Assembly (NCBI GenBank): GCA_964649745.1
Contig: CAZYQI010000028.1
Span: 1 to 41,082 of the forward strand
Direction of reading: 5' to 3'
DNA from: CAZEHS01 sp964649745
GTDB lineage: Bacteria > Bacillota > Clostridia > Peptostreptococcales > Acidaminobacteraceae
Length of the DNA stretch: 41,082 bases
Numbering within the stretch: the first letter of the stretch is position 1; each line of letters starts with the position of its first letter. Made by a program: the position numbers and the translations under genes. This document shows positions 24,032 through 31,801 of this stretch, piece by piece. The notes beneath the pieces were generated by a model, which was not told the origin of the DNA, searched no databases, and saw only the letters and a list, made by a program, of their open reading frames with translations.

Positions 24032-24051
24032 ACCCCCCCAAGGGAGGGGGT
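24032..24051. promoter_or_regulatory. CsoR/CstR-type operator of the HesB selenoprotein operon
   Basis: ACCCCCC and GAGGGGGT form a C/G-tract inverted repeat about 20 bp long with one imperfect position, 10 bp downstream of the -10 box. This is the same placement as at 19899-19917. Confidence 0.65.
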
Positions 24052-24061
24052 CTATAGCTAA

Positions 24062-24090
24062 ATACTACACTGTATTGAATCTCTTGTCAA
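24062..24090 (-). promoter_or_regulatory. promoter of the HesB selenoprotein operon
   Basis: On the minus strand TTGACA (24090-24085), 17 bp, TAGTAT (24067-24062). Confidence 0.7.
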
Positions 24091-24110
24091 CTGGTTTTTA
24101 GCAAAATGCC

Positions 24111-24240
24111 TGTGGATTAATTATGCAGGTTGCCAATCGTTATAAGTGGCCATTTGAAACGTTCTTAGAATTTACCCACTGTATTTCCCCATTTTATCAA
24201 CAGGTTATCCACAAGCCGTTTTTGCATGTTACCAATCGTT
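24111..24240. promoter_or_regulatory. DnaA-box-like cluster with flanking direct repeats
   Basis: TGTGGATTA (24111-24119, reverse, one mismatch), TTATCAACA (24194-24202, one mismatch) and TTATCCACA (24205-24213, perfect) lie in the 335-bp gap between the HesB operon and recU. GCAGGTTGCCAATCGTT (24125-24141) and GCATGTTACCAATCGTT (24224-24240) flank the tight pair as 17-nt direct repeats with two differences. The gap also holds an extended -10 (TGATATAAT, 24280-24288) for recU. Confidence 0.5.
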
Positions 24241-24341
24241 TCTTTTCTGTACCCCCCCTGCAAAAATCCGTACTTGCCGTGATATAATGAACATACCCTA
24301 TTCAACCTCTTATCCTCTTAGGCGATACAAAAGGAGAAGGC

Positions 24342-24893
24342 ATGACCACATGGAGAACAACCGGACATCGGGGCGATACCCTGGAGGATCTGATCACACT
24401 GTCCAATGATTTTTACCATAAAAACGGACTCTGCCGAATCGATAAGGCGGCCACCCCTATCAAGGTGGTGGATATCAACGAGCAAGGCCTGATCACAAAG
24501 GGTTACTTTGAAAAGAAGGCTACGGTGGATTTTTTCGGTGTGGTCCAAGGGATTCCCGTAACCTTCGATGCCAAGGAAACCGATCAGAAGAGTTTGCCCT
24601 TGTACAATATCCACGGCCATCAGGTAGACTATATGAAGGATTTCACGGCCCAAAGGGGGCTTGCTTTTCTAATCATCCATTTTAAATTCTGTGATGAATA
24701 CTATCTGCTTCCCTTCGAGGTTCTTCACCACTACTGGAATCAGTCTAGCAACGGGGGACGAAAATCCATCCCCTACAAAGCCATGGAGGAACGGTTCCGC
24801 ATTCCACAGGCGAAAAATGGGATTCTGAATTATCTGCCCGCATTGAATACGTATTTGGATTATAAGCAGGAAATGAAAGAGGATCTGCAATAG
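24342..24893 (+). CDS. recU: Holliday junction resolvase RecU
   Basis: This 183-residue protein resolves Holliday junctions in Firmicutes. The family pattern is clear: GHRGDTLEDLITLSNDFY, DKAATPIKVV, then the nuclease core TVDFFGVVQGIPVTFDAKET with the catalytic acids and lysine, LYNIHGHQVDYMKDF, and GLAFLIIHF. It is nearer to the short end of RecU lengths. GGAGAAGG precedes the ATG. It is a single gene with an extended -10 promoter. Confidence 0.93.
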   Translation: MTTWRTTGHRGDTLEDLITLSNDFYHKNGLCRIDKAATPIKVVDINEQGLITKGYFEKKATVDFFGVVQGIPVTFDAKETDQKSLPLYNIHGHQVDYMKDFTAQRGLAFLIIHFKFCDEYYLLPFEVLHHYWNQSSNGGRKSIPYKAMEERFRIPQAKNGILNYLPALNTYLDYKQEMKEDLQ

Positions 24894-24919
24894 AGATAGC
24901 AACCATTGATGTTCAAAAA

Positions 24920-25008
24920 TAAGGGAGAGATTGCCGCGCTACGCTCGCCATGACAGAATTAACGACTGTCATGGCGAGGACCGTAGTGACGAGGCGATCT
25001 CTCCCTTA
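24920..25008. repeat. long near-perfect hairpin repeat (GCCATGACAG type)
   Basis: TAAGGGAGAGAT (24920-24931) pairs with ATCTCTCCCTTA (24997-25008). At the top CTCGCCATGACAG (24944-24956) pairs perfectly with CTGTCATGGCGAG (24966-24978) around a 9-nt loop. The middle arms GCCGCGCTACG and CGTAGTGACGAGGC are partly complementary. It lies in the 288-bp gap between recU and the lipoprotein gene. Confidence 0.8.
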
Positions 25009-25047
25009 ATATTTAGCAACGTGGTGACAACAGCAACGGACTATTCA

Positions 25048-25127
25048 GCCACGGATTTACACGGATAAGCACGGAAAAATGATAAGAGGCGTTCATGTGA
25101 AACCCTTTAATCCGTGTTATCCGTGGC
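25048..25127. repeat. CCACGGAT-type dispersed inverted repeat, copy D
   Basis: GCCACGGATTTACACGGAT at the left and ATCCGTG-TTATCCGTGGC at the right are inverted ends of an 80-bp element in the recU-lipoprotein gap. Confidence 0.8.
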
Positions 25128-25181
25128 AAGGCCTTTTATTGATCTTGTAACCTTTTCACCAACCATGTACTGGCGCTTTAA

Positions 25182-25856
25182 CTATTCCCCTATTTTCAAA
25201 GTACTCAGGGCATTCATCATTTCTGCCTTCTCCGCTTCGTCCTTCCAGGACACCATAATCCCCAGTACGGTATCTCCCTGCATCCGGGCGTAGCAGTCTT
25301 GTGTAATTTGGAACATTCCTGTTTCTACGACAATCTGAAGATGGGCAAATTCCATACCGCCGATGTCCACACTTTCCACCGGCGCATCCAGCTTTTGCTC
25401 AAAGCCCATGGGCATCTGCCGCTGAGCCATGGCCTGCCGACTGGCTTCAAGGTAGGTCACGGCATCCGCAACACCTTTTTCTTTGGTTTTTTCCGCAATC
25501 ATGACCAGGCTGGGATTGAAATCCTTCTGATTTTCAACAGGTTTCTTGAACACCTGGAGCAAGTTATAGATGGGCAGGGTATCCAAATCTTTTTTTGCCT
25601 TATCCAGAGCTTCCTGATCCTTGACTGCATCACCGACAGAACGTACGGCATCCATCATCGGATCCTTGGCCACGGCCCACTTTTCAGGAACATCCATCTC
25701 CGCTTTCAACCATCCATTGCTGTAATGTCCCTCTTCTACCGTTCCAAAGTAGGAATCTACAGCCTTCTGGTACTGGCTTTTGTAATCCGGAGTGCAGCCC
25801 AGCGCAGTCAGTAGAACAAGGATCCCTATGCAAAATAAGCCTGCTGTTTTTTTCAT
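25182..25856 (-). CDS. lipoprotein of unknown function
   Basis: This 224-residue precursor has signal MKKTAGLFCIGILVLLTALGC, written as two parts MKKTAGLFCIGILV and LLTALGC, with lipobox cysteine C21. The mature part is soluble and alpha/beta (GHYSNGWLKAEMDVPEKW, then GMEFAHLQIVVETG, near the end GIMVSWKDEAEK), as in lipoproteins anchored on the outer face of the membrane. No known domain is recognised. The ATG overlaps the rsmA stop by 4 nt, so it is translationally coupled to an rRNA-modification gene. The link is probably operonic rather than functional. Confidence 0.75.
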   Translation of the reverse strand: MKKTAGLFCIGILVLLTALGCTPDYKSQYQKAVDSYFGTVEEGHYSNGWLKAEMDVPEKWAVAKDPMMDAVRSVGDAVKDQEALDKAKKDLDTLPIYNLLQVFKKPVENQKDFNPSLVMIAEKTKEKGVADAVTYLEASRQAMAQRQMPMGFEQKLDAPVESVDIGGMEFAHLQIVVETGMFQITQDCYARMQGDTVLGIMVSWKDEAEKAEMMNALSTLKIGE

Positions 25857-26725
25857 ATCAGCGCTTCCGTCTCTATCGTTACAGCATTTGCCAAGGTGGC
25901 AAACTCTTCAATGCTCAGGGTCTCCGCCCGGCGTGAAGGATCAATTCCCGCTGCCCCAAGAGCCGAGCGCACCTGTTCCTTAGATAACGTCAGGCCACTG
26001 TCGGATAGGGCATTCAGAAGGGTTTTCCGCCGCTTTCCGAAAGCGCCCCGTACGGTGGCAAAGAACATTTTTCGACTGACAACCTCCACCTTGGGCTGTT
26101 TCAGCACCTTCAGTCTGATCACCGAGGATTCCACGGTAGGGGCCGGCATAAAGCAGCCGGTGGCCACCTTGAAAAGGATTTGCGGATCGCAGAAATATTG
26201 GACTGCTACAGAAAGGGAGCCATAATCCTTTCCCCCCGGCTTGGCCGCCATGCGGTCCGCCACTTCCTTCTGGACCATGACCACCAGGTCGGTTACGGGA
26301 ATCTCTTCCTCCAGGAACTTCATCACAATGGGAGTTGTCACATAATACGGAAGATTCGCCACCACCTTGGGCGGTACATTATCAAAATGTTCGGCTATCA
26401 GCGCCTTTAGATCCACCTGCAGGACATCTCCGTGAACCACGGTGGTGTTGGGCAGATCCTGAAGGGTTTCCTTCAGAATGGGCAGCAGACTGCTGTCGAT
26501 TTCAACCGATACAACTTTTTTAGCGCTTTCCGCCAAATAGCGTGTCAGGGTTCCGATTCCGGGGCCGATTTCCAGAACATTGTCCGCTTCCGTAATCCCG
26601 GCACCATCGATAATCTTTTCCAGAACGGATTTTTCAATAAGGAAGTTCTGTCCCAGGCTCTTTGAGAACCGGAAGCCGTATCGTTCCATGATATCCTTGA
26701 TCACACTGGGTCTTGTCAGTTCCAT
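25853..26725 (-). CDS. rsmA: 16S rRNA (adenine 1518/1519-N6) dimethyltransferase
   Basis: This 290-residue RsmA/KsgA dimethylates two adenines in helix 45 of 16S rRNA using SAM. Motifs are RFSKSLGQNFLIEKSVLEKI, the SAM loop LEIGPGIGTLTRYLAE, VSVEIDSSLLPIL, HGDVLQVDL, the catalytic NLPYYVTTPIV, and the C-terminal RKTLLNAL segment. It starts 3 nt after rnmV; TatD-RNase M5-RsmA is a standard Firmicute order. Confidence 0.96.
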   Translation of the reverse strand: MELTRPSVIKDIMERYGFRFSKSLGQNFLIEKSVLEKIIDGAGITEADNVLEIGPGIGTLTRYLAESAKKVVSVEIDSSLLPILKETLQDLPNTTVVHGDVLQVDLKALIAEHFDNVPPKVVANLPYYVTTPIVMKFLEEEIPVTDLVVMVQKEVADRMAAKPGGKDYGSLSVAVQYFCDPQILFKVATGCFMPAPTVESSVIRLKVLKQPKVEVVSRKMFFATVRGAFGKRRKTLLNALSDSGLTLSKEQVRSALGAAGIDPSRRAETLSIEEFATLANAVTIETEALI

Positions 26726-26728
26726 GGT

Positions 26729-27274
26729 CTATTTCTCCAGAGCCTCCAGGGCTTCTTCTATGGTGATGGCTGAAATGCCATAGTGATTTAGTCTGTGCAG
26801 AAGCTGTTTTGCATTCCCATATCCGATGCCCAACCGGGTTCCAAGGCGATCCCGCCTGTCCGCGGCATCCGAGCACCCGCTTAAACCCCAGCGAATCATA
26901 TCCTGCTCAGTGTATGCCGTTTTGATTACCCGTTCCGCACACCGAGCCTTTTGAAGAGCTTCCAGGATAACCTCCGGAGCGGCGTTCTCCACGCCGACAT
27001 CGCCGTCTTTGGTGCCTTCCCTGCGGCTGATCCACGCATGGCGGACCCCCGGCACCCGGGCTTCAATACGCTTCCGTATCTGTTCCCCCACATGGTCGGG
27101 ATCCGTCAGAATGATGATCCCCACCTGCTCCTGAGCCCACGCGATCCGCCTGAAGGTATCCTCCTTGATTCCAAAGCCGGATGTGATGATGATCTCGGCC
27201 TCCACCGCCGTTTTAACAGCCCTTGCGTCGTGATAACCTTCTACGACGATGGTTTCTTTTATAATCGGCTTCAT
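26729..27274 (-). CDS. rnmV: ribonuclease M5
   Basis: This 181-residue Toprim enzyme matures 5S rRNA. The Toprim acids are in ETIVVEGYHDARAV (E, D), and in LTDPDHVGEQIRKRI (DPD). The C-terminal part (GLSGCSDAADRRDRLGTRLG, AKQLLHRLNHYGIS) matches RNase M5. AGGAG precedes the ATG at 27274; upstream codons to 27331 overlap the repeat copy and look unlike the family. It is 3 nt ahead of rsmA. Confidence 0.95.
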   Translation of the reverse strand: MKPIIKETIVVEGYHDARAVKTAVEAEIIITSGFGIKEDTFRRIAWAQEQVGIIILTDPDHVGEQIRKRIEARVPGVRHAWISRREGTKDGDVGVENAAPEVILEALQKARCAERVIKTAYTEQDMIRWGLSGCSDAADRRDRLGTRLGIGYGNAKQLLHRLNHYGISAITIEEALEALEK

Positions 27275-27300
27275 TTTTACGCTCCTGTAAAGATTAGACC

Positions 27301-27336
27301 TTTCGCCGCAGATGGCGCAGATGAAAGGCAATGGGG
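27301..27336. repeat. CCACGGAT-type repeat, half copy C
   Basis: TTTCGCCGCAGATGGCGCAG and the following GATGAAAGGCAATGGGG match one arm of copy B (reverse complement of 17317-17352) with few differences. The other arm is missing. It ends exactly at the stop codon side of tatD. Confidence 0.75.
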
Positions 27337-28107
27337 TTATCCCTTGATCCTAAAAAATCTCAGCGCATTTAGGCAGGTTAGCTCCCCTACCTCTTCCGCG
27401 GTCATTCCTTTGATTTCTGCAATCTTTTCCGCTACATAGCGCACATAGGCCGGTTCATTCCGCTTTCCCCGGTAGGGAATCGGCGTAAGATAGGGTCCAT
27501 CGGTTTCTATGAGCAGATGCTCCAGGGGTACCAACTGCACCACTTCAACGGTTTTTCGGGCATTGGAAAAGGTGATGGGTCCAGCTATGGAAAGCATGGC
27601 CCCATGCTTCAGATAGTGTTTTGCCAGCTCCGCGCTACCGGAATAGCAGTGCATCAGCACTCCCGTATCGAATGCCTTCTCCGCCTTCAGCGTGTCGAAG
27701 ACCTCCTGATTGGCTTCACGATCATGGATGACAATGGGCAGGCTCAGCCTCTTCGCCAGGCGTATCTGCTGGATGAACCAGTGCCGCTGCACATCCCGGG
27801 GCGAAAAATCGTAATGAAAGTCCAGACCTATTTCGCCTATGGCCACAACCTTGGGCTTACCGGCCAGGTGTTCAATGAACTGTAATATGTCCTCATCCAT
27901 ATCCTTTGCATCGTGGGGATGAACCCCCACGGTTGCATAGACATTGGGGTGTTTAGCCGCCATAGCTACGGCGTTCCGGGAGGTTTCAAGGTCCGCCCCC
28001 GGATTTACAACATAACGTACACCCGCTTCTGCAGCCCGGGCGAAAACCTGGTCCCGGTCGTCATCATAGCGGGAATCGTCCAAATGGCAATGGGAATCGA
28101 ACAGCAT
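27337..28107 (-). CDS. tatD: TatD family metal-dependent hydrolase (DNase)
   Basis: This 256-residue TIM-barrel hydrolase has metal ligands in FDSHCHLDDSRY, AIGEIGLDFHYD, PIVIHDREA, MHCYSGS and LLIETDGPYLTP. The TatD group includes 3'-5' exonucleases and deacylases. GGAGGATCTT precedes the ATG at 28107; the ATG at 28128 is upstream of that site. It is 62 nt before rnmV with repeat half-copy C between them, and is the first of the tatD-rnmV-rsmA-lipoprotein operon. Confidence 0.93.
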   Translation of the reverse strand: MLFDSHCHLDDSRYDDDRDQVFARAAEAGVRYVVNPGADLETSRNAVAMAAKHPNVYATVGVHPHDAKDMDEDILQFIEHLAGKPKVVAIGEIGLDFHYDFSPRDVQRHWFIQQIRLAKRLSLPIVIHDREANQEVFDTLKAEKAFDTGVLMHCYSGSAELAKHYLKHGAMLSIAGPITFSNARKTVEVVQLVPLEHLLIETDGPYLTPIPYRGKRNEPAYVRYVAEKIAEIKGMTAEEVGELTCLNALRFFRIKG

Positions 28108-28135
28108 AAGATCCTCCGGGGATTTCATTTTTAAA

Positions 28136-28160
28136 AAACAAGGTCCCGGAAAGGGACCTG
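28136..28160 (-). terminator. terminator of the hydrolase-MurF-like-Ddl operon
   Basis: AGGTCCC-GGAAA-GGGACCT forms a perfect 7-bp stem. On the minus strand it is followed by TTGTTTTTT. Confidence 0.85.
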
Positions 28161-28167
28161 TTGGACA

Positions 28168-29355
28168 TCACTTCATCTTTCCGGCTTTCGAACCCCTCAA
28201 ATCCGCTTTTTCCAAAAGCTCTGTATCATAGGAGTAAAGGCAGCCGTTCTCTTCCCGATGGTTCTCCAGCGCGATCTGAATCAGTCGGTCTAAAAGATTG
28301 CTGAAGGTGATTCCCATGGGCTCCCACAGGTAAAACGAGAAAGACCCCGGAATGGTGTTTATTTCATTCACATAGACAGCTTGGGTGTTTTTTTCCATAA
28401 GAAAATCAATGCGGGATACACCGGAACAGTCCAACACTTGAAATGCCTTCATGGCAAGGGCCTGTATCTCCGCTGTTTTTTCATCTCCGATAGGGGCGGG
28501 AATATTTCGCGTTGCCGATTTCATACCCTTTCCGCCGCTGCGCATATACTTGTCGTCAAAGCTGAGAAAGCTTTCCCAGGAAACCGGCTGTTCACATACA
28601 GAGGCCTGAACCTCATGATCGGTTCCCAGCACGGAACAATTGATCTCCATCAGGTTTTCGATGCTTTCCTCTATGATGATCTTTCTATCATATTGCACGG
28701 CAATCTCGATGGAGGAAATCAACCCCTGGCGGTCCTGAGCACGGCTTATGCCAATGCTGGATCCGAGGTTTGCCGGCTTTACATATACCGGATATTTCAA
28801 CTGGGATTCGATGCGATTCAGCACGGCCTCCTTATCGTTCCGGTATTCCTTCCGCATAAACCAGGCATAGTTCACTGTGGGGATGCCGTTGGCCTTGAAG
28901 ATGTCCTTCATCACGATCTTGTCCATCCCTACGGCCGACGCCATAACGCGACAACCGGCATAAGGAAGGTTCGCCAGCTTCATAAGGCCCTGAAAAGCCC
29001 CATCTTCCCCATAGGTTCCGTGAAAAGCGGGAATCACCACGTCCAGGGTAATGGGCTCCGGAGCCTTTTTAAAAAATCCGGTTGGCTTGGATTGAACATG
29101 CAGCTTCGCGATGCCCGGAACGGGAGGAAGGTATACGCTGCTCACCCGGCCCAACAGTCCGCTGAGATTTTTATAGTTCTTAATGTCCAGAAGCTCGTTG
29201 CCGGTGTACCAATCTCCCTCCTTGCTGACGAAAATGGGCACCACATCATATTTTAACCTGTCCATATTCTCAATAACCTGAAGGCCGGTAATAACCGATA
29301 CTTCATGCTCCACCGAACGGCCGCCGAAAATCACGCCTACAGTCAATTTACCCAT
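28168..29355 (-). CDS. ddl: D-alanine--D-alanine ligase-like ATP-grasp enzyme
   Basis: This 395-residue ATP-grasp ligase is of the Ddl family. N-terminal VGVIFGGRSVEHEVSVITG binds D-Ala, GTYGEDGAFQGLMKLANLPY follows, then KPANLGSSIGISRA, IIEESIENLMEINCSVLG, and catalytic RIDFLMEK with EINTIPGSFSFYLWEP. In ordinary Ddl the last loop reads NTLPGFT; here it is IPGSFSFYLWEP, with a roughly 25-residue C-terminal extension, so the second substrate may differ. It is 26 nt downstream of the MurF-like gene. GGAGG lies 4 nt before the ATG at 29355. The likely product is a D-Ala-D-X dipeptide; X is unproven. Confidence 0.85.
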   Translation of the reverse strand: MGKLTVGVIFGGRSVEHEVSVITGLQVIENMDRLKYDVVPIFVSKEGDWYTGNELLDIKNYKNLSGLLGRVSSVYLPPVPGIAKLHVQSKPTGFFKKAPEPITLDVVIPAFHGTYGEDGAFQGLMKLANLPYAGCRVMASAVGMDKIVMKDIFKANGIPTVNYAWFMRKEYRNDKEAVLNRIESQLKYPVYVKPANLGSSIGISRAQDRQGLISSIEIAVQYDRKIIIEESIENLMEINCSVLGTDHEVQASVCEQPVSWESFLSFDDKYMRSGGKGMKSATRNIPAPIGDEKTAEIQALAMKAFQVLDCSGVSRIDFLMEKNTQAVYVNEINTIPGSFSFYLWEPMGITFSNLLDRLIQIALENHREENGCLYSYDTELLEKADLRGSKAGKMK

Positions 29356-29381
29356 ACATCCTCCGTTTCCCAAATCCGTTG

Positions 29382-30884
29382 CTATTCGTTGTAGTTGTCC
29401 GGTAGATCGTTCTCAAAAAGCACCACATCTCCGGCCTTGACGATTTGTCCCATTTTTGTCGTCGCCTCATTCAGGTTCGCCGTTACAAGGATCCTATCCT
29501 CCGGAAAACCACCCTCCCTCAGGCCTTCTGCAATGGGCTGGCTACGCTTCAGTCCCACCAGGATGGCATAGTCACAGCTGTCTGCCATGGCTCTTCCGAA
29601 GGCTTTGTTCTCCTCGGCTTCCACTGCGCCAAGCTCCACCATGCCGGGGGTGATGACAATACGTTTACCCGTGCCCAGTTCCCGAATGGTATCCAAGGCT
29701 TCCTTGGCACCGGCAGGATTCGAATTGAAGGCATCGTCGATTACAATGACCCCGTTGGCTGTTGGGATAAGCTGCAGCCTGTGGGGAACCGGTTTAATCT
29801 TCCGCACACCGCCTTGTATCTGCTCCACGGTAAGGTCCAGCTTAAGCGCCACACAGACAGCCGCCAGGATATTGCTGACATTATGTTTGCCCAGCAGCTC
29901 CGTCTGGCATGGAAAGCTCAGGCCGTCCCGGGTATGAACCGTGAAACAAAGGCCTTTTTCGGTGGTTACAATAGCGTCGGCATATACGGCCATATCCTCT
30001 GAATGGTTTTCAATGCTGTACATCAGGGTTTCAAGGGCAGTTCGCGCCGCCAGCTCCACGCAGTGCTCATTGTCGCCGTTGAACACAGCAGTGCCCCCCG
30101 GAGGCAGCCCCTCTATCAGTTCATTTTTGGTGTTCTTGATATTCTCCACACTCTTAAAGGTTTCCAGGTGCTGCGCTCCGATGGAGCTTATGATCCCAAT
30201 GGTGGGCTTTGCAAGCTCCACCAGCTCTCGGATGTCGCCCACATTCCGGGCCCCCATCTCGCAGACGAAAACCTCGTGCTCCGCAGTGAGCTGTTCCCGA
30301 ATGACACGGGTGATGCCCATGGGGGTATTGTAGCTTTCCGGGGTCATCAGCGTATTGTATTTTTCAGATAAAATCGTCTTAAGAAAGTATTTGGTGCTGG
30401 TTTTACCATAGCTGCCTGTAATGCCGATGACCCGAAGATTGGCCATGGTGCCTATCTTTTTCTGTGCATCCCGGTAGTAGCCCTTTTGAATCCGCATCTC
30501 CATGGGGTAAGCAATCCGGGTGGCCAGGAGCATGATCAACGGAATAAACGCACCGGCTATCATCAGCAGAAACACAAAGCTCAAGGGGCCCACGGAAAGG
30601 AGATAGCTCAGCCCCATCCACGCCAGCAGCAATCCACTGTTAATAACGAAAAGGCGTTTTGCCCGGTTGGTGAACACCAGGGGCTTTTTCGGCGCATCCC
30701 CGGAGCCCGGCTTCATCAGAGGGTGATTCTTGAAGAACGCATTCTGCTTATTGTGCTTGAGCCAATGTAGATACTGGCTGGGTTTATAGCCCTCCAGCTG
30801 AGCCATGTGAAGCTGTCGGAGACTTTCGCCCCATGCCAGATACAGAAAAAGTAACGCCGGAACCAGATATAAGATGGTTTTCAC
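29382..30884 (-). CDS. membrane-anchored MurF-like Mur ligase
   Basis: This 500-residue protein starts with a hydrophobic segment (residues 3-18) and two further helices near 83-125 (LLLAWMGLSYLLSV, FVFLLMIAGAFIPLIMLL). The Mur ligase core follows with ATP loop GITGSYGKTSTKYFL, the MurF-type ESYNTPMGITRVI, VCEMGARNVGDI, HLETF, KNTKNELIEGLP and the C-terminal VIDDAFNSNPAGAKEALD. It lacks the normal MurF N-terminal domain that binds UDP-MurNAc, so the acceptor is probably membrane-linked. MurF activity joins D-Ala-D-Ala to the tripeptide; here a Ddl-like gene follows directly. The GTG start has GGAGGG upstream and lies 5 nt from the hydrolase stop. Confidence 0.85.
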   Translation of the reverse strand: MKTILYLVPALLFLYLAWGESLRQLHMAQLEGYKPSQYLHWLKHNKQNAFFKNHPLMKPGSGDAPKKPLVFTNRAKRLFVINSGLLLAWMGLSYLLSVGPLSFVFLLMIAGAFIPLIMLLATRIAYPMEMRIQKGYYRDAQKKIGTMANLRVIGITGSYGKTSTKYFLKTILSEKYNTLMTPESYNTPMGITRVIREQLTAEHEVFVCEMGARNVGDIRELVELAKPTIGIISSIGAQHLETFKSVENIKNTKNELIEGLPPGGTAVFNGDNEHCVELAARTALETLMYSIENHSEDMAVYADAIVTTEKGLCFTVHTRDGLSFPCQTELLGKHNVSNILAAVCVALKLDLTVEQIQGGVRKIKPVPHRLQLIPTANGVIVIDDAFNSNPAGAKEALDTIRELGTGKRIVITPGMVELGAVEAEENKAFGRAMADSCDYAILVGLKRSQPIAEGLREGGFPEDRILVTANLNEATTKMGQIVKAGDVVLFENDLPDNYNE

Positions 30885-30889
30885 TAATT

Positions 30890-31663
30890 TCAGCCCTCCA
30901 GAAATTTTGATACGATGATATTGAAGTCATTGATGCGGTCAAGGTAGGCAAAATGCCCGGCTCCCTTGAACACCACCAACCCGGCATCCGGAATTTCTTT
31001 TTCCATGATCTGCCCGAAATACAACGGTGTATCCTTGTCTTCATCTCCCCAAACCAGAAGTGCAGGTGCCTTGATCCTCGGCAAACAGCTTCTCAGGTCC
31101 TGGTTGACCACCTTTACGAAGGTTTGCCGCATGGCAGAACCGGCCTGCTTATAGTCTGCGGAGCCGTGCTTCCTGTAAAACGCTTCAAGCCGCTCCTCCT
31201 GTGTTCCCTTGGCAGAGAACGTCAGGAAAATCTTTTTTGCCAGCTTGAACTGATACACTTTGAAATGATACTTCCAGCCCCGCTTCGGTATGATGCCCGC
31301 GCTGTCGGCCAGCACCACTTTTTCAACCCGTTCCGGATATGTGGACGAAAACAGGATGGAAACCCTGCCCCCGAAGGAATGGCCTATCAGCGTGGCCTTC
31401 TCTATATTCATGCGCTCAAAAAACTTGCGGAGCATCTCTGTATAGTCTGTGACATCCCAGGGTGCCGTCGGCGGATCGGACAGCCCAAAGCCCGGAAAAT
31501 CCAAGGCATATACCTTATGAGTGGCAGTCAGGTGGTTGAATACCGGCAGAAAACTGTCCGCGCAGCCCCCCCAACCGTGAAGCAGGACCACTGTCTTTCC
31601 TTCACCCTGCTCTTTATAATTCAGTTTCATTCCGTCTATTTCAACGTGCATGATGCTCTCCAT
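30890..31663 (-). CDS. alpha/beta hydrolase fold protein
   Basis: This protein of about 257 residues has the alpha/beta hydrolase pattern. VVLLHGWGGCADSFLPVF carries the oxyanion loop, LIGHSFGGRVSILFS carries the nucleophile Ser in G-H-S-F-G, LLVWGDEDKDTP holds the acid and KGAGHFAYLDRIND the catalytic His. The substrate is unknown. ATG 31663 fits AAGGA; ATG 31651 is also possible. A promoter at 31691-31719 rules out earlier in-frame starts. It is the first gene of the operon with the MurF-like and Ddl-like enzymes, so an ester, thioester or amide in envelope metabolism is a reasonable guess. Confidence 0.82.
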   Translation of the reverse strand: MESIMHVEIDGMKLNYKEQGEGKTVVLLHGWGGCADSFLPVFNHLTATHKVYALDFPGFGLSDPPTAPWDVTDYTEMLRKFFERMNIEKATLIGHSFGGRVSILFSSTYPERVEKVVLADSAGIIPKRGWKYHFKVYQFKLAKKIFLTFSAKGTQEERLEAFYRKHGSADYKQAGSAMRQTFVKVVNQDLRSCLPRIKAPALLVWGDEDKDTPLYFGQIMEKEIPDAGLVVFKGAGHFAYLDRINDFNIIVSKFLEG

Positions 31664-31690
31664 TTCATGTTCCTTCACTATATCCCTCTT

Positions 31691-31719
31691 ATTATATGCA
31701 TTTTTAACGATGAAGTCCA
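31691..31719 (-). promoter_or_regulatory. promoter of the hydrolase-MurF-like-Ddl operon
   Basis: On the minus strand TGGACT (31719-31714), 17 bp, TATAAT (31696-31691), placing the RNA start about 20 nt before the hydrolase ATG. Confidence 0.6.
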
Positions 31720-31773
31720 TGATAAGAACGCCTTCTCCCATTCCCTTTCCATAGGGGCCTCCTGCAATGAAAA

Positions 31774-31801
31774 GGCCCGGCACAATTATGCCGGGCCCAA
31801 A
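31774..31801 (-). terminator. distal copy of the dipeptidase terminator hairpin (element boundary)
   Basis: GGCCCGGCA and TGCCGGGCC pair around CAATTA. On the minus strand TTTTC follows, so this copy retains the T-tract. The same 28 nt occur at 32112-32139. Confidence 0.85.

Noticed and set aside
24111..24240. Replication origin
   Set aside because: Only one perfect DnaA box, no dnaA/dnaN, no clear AT-rich unwinding region with DnaA-trio sequence. A minor DnaA site remains possible.
28168..30884. Glycopeptide-resistance (van-type) cluster
   Set aside because: There is no vanH-, vanX- or vanRS-like gene, and the ligase lacks a clear D-lactate signature. The MurF-like partner points elsewhere.
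31690..31766. A 24-codon peptide (MEREWEKAFLSW...) after GCAGGAGG, upstream of the hydrolase
   Set aside because: The spacing is good, but it lies mostly upstream of the best promoter (31691-31719) and partly under it, so it would usually not be transcribed. No attenuator structure follows.
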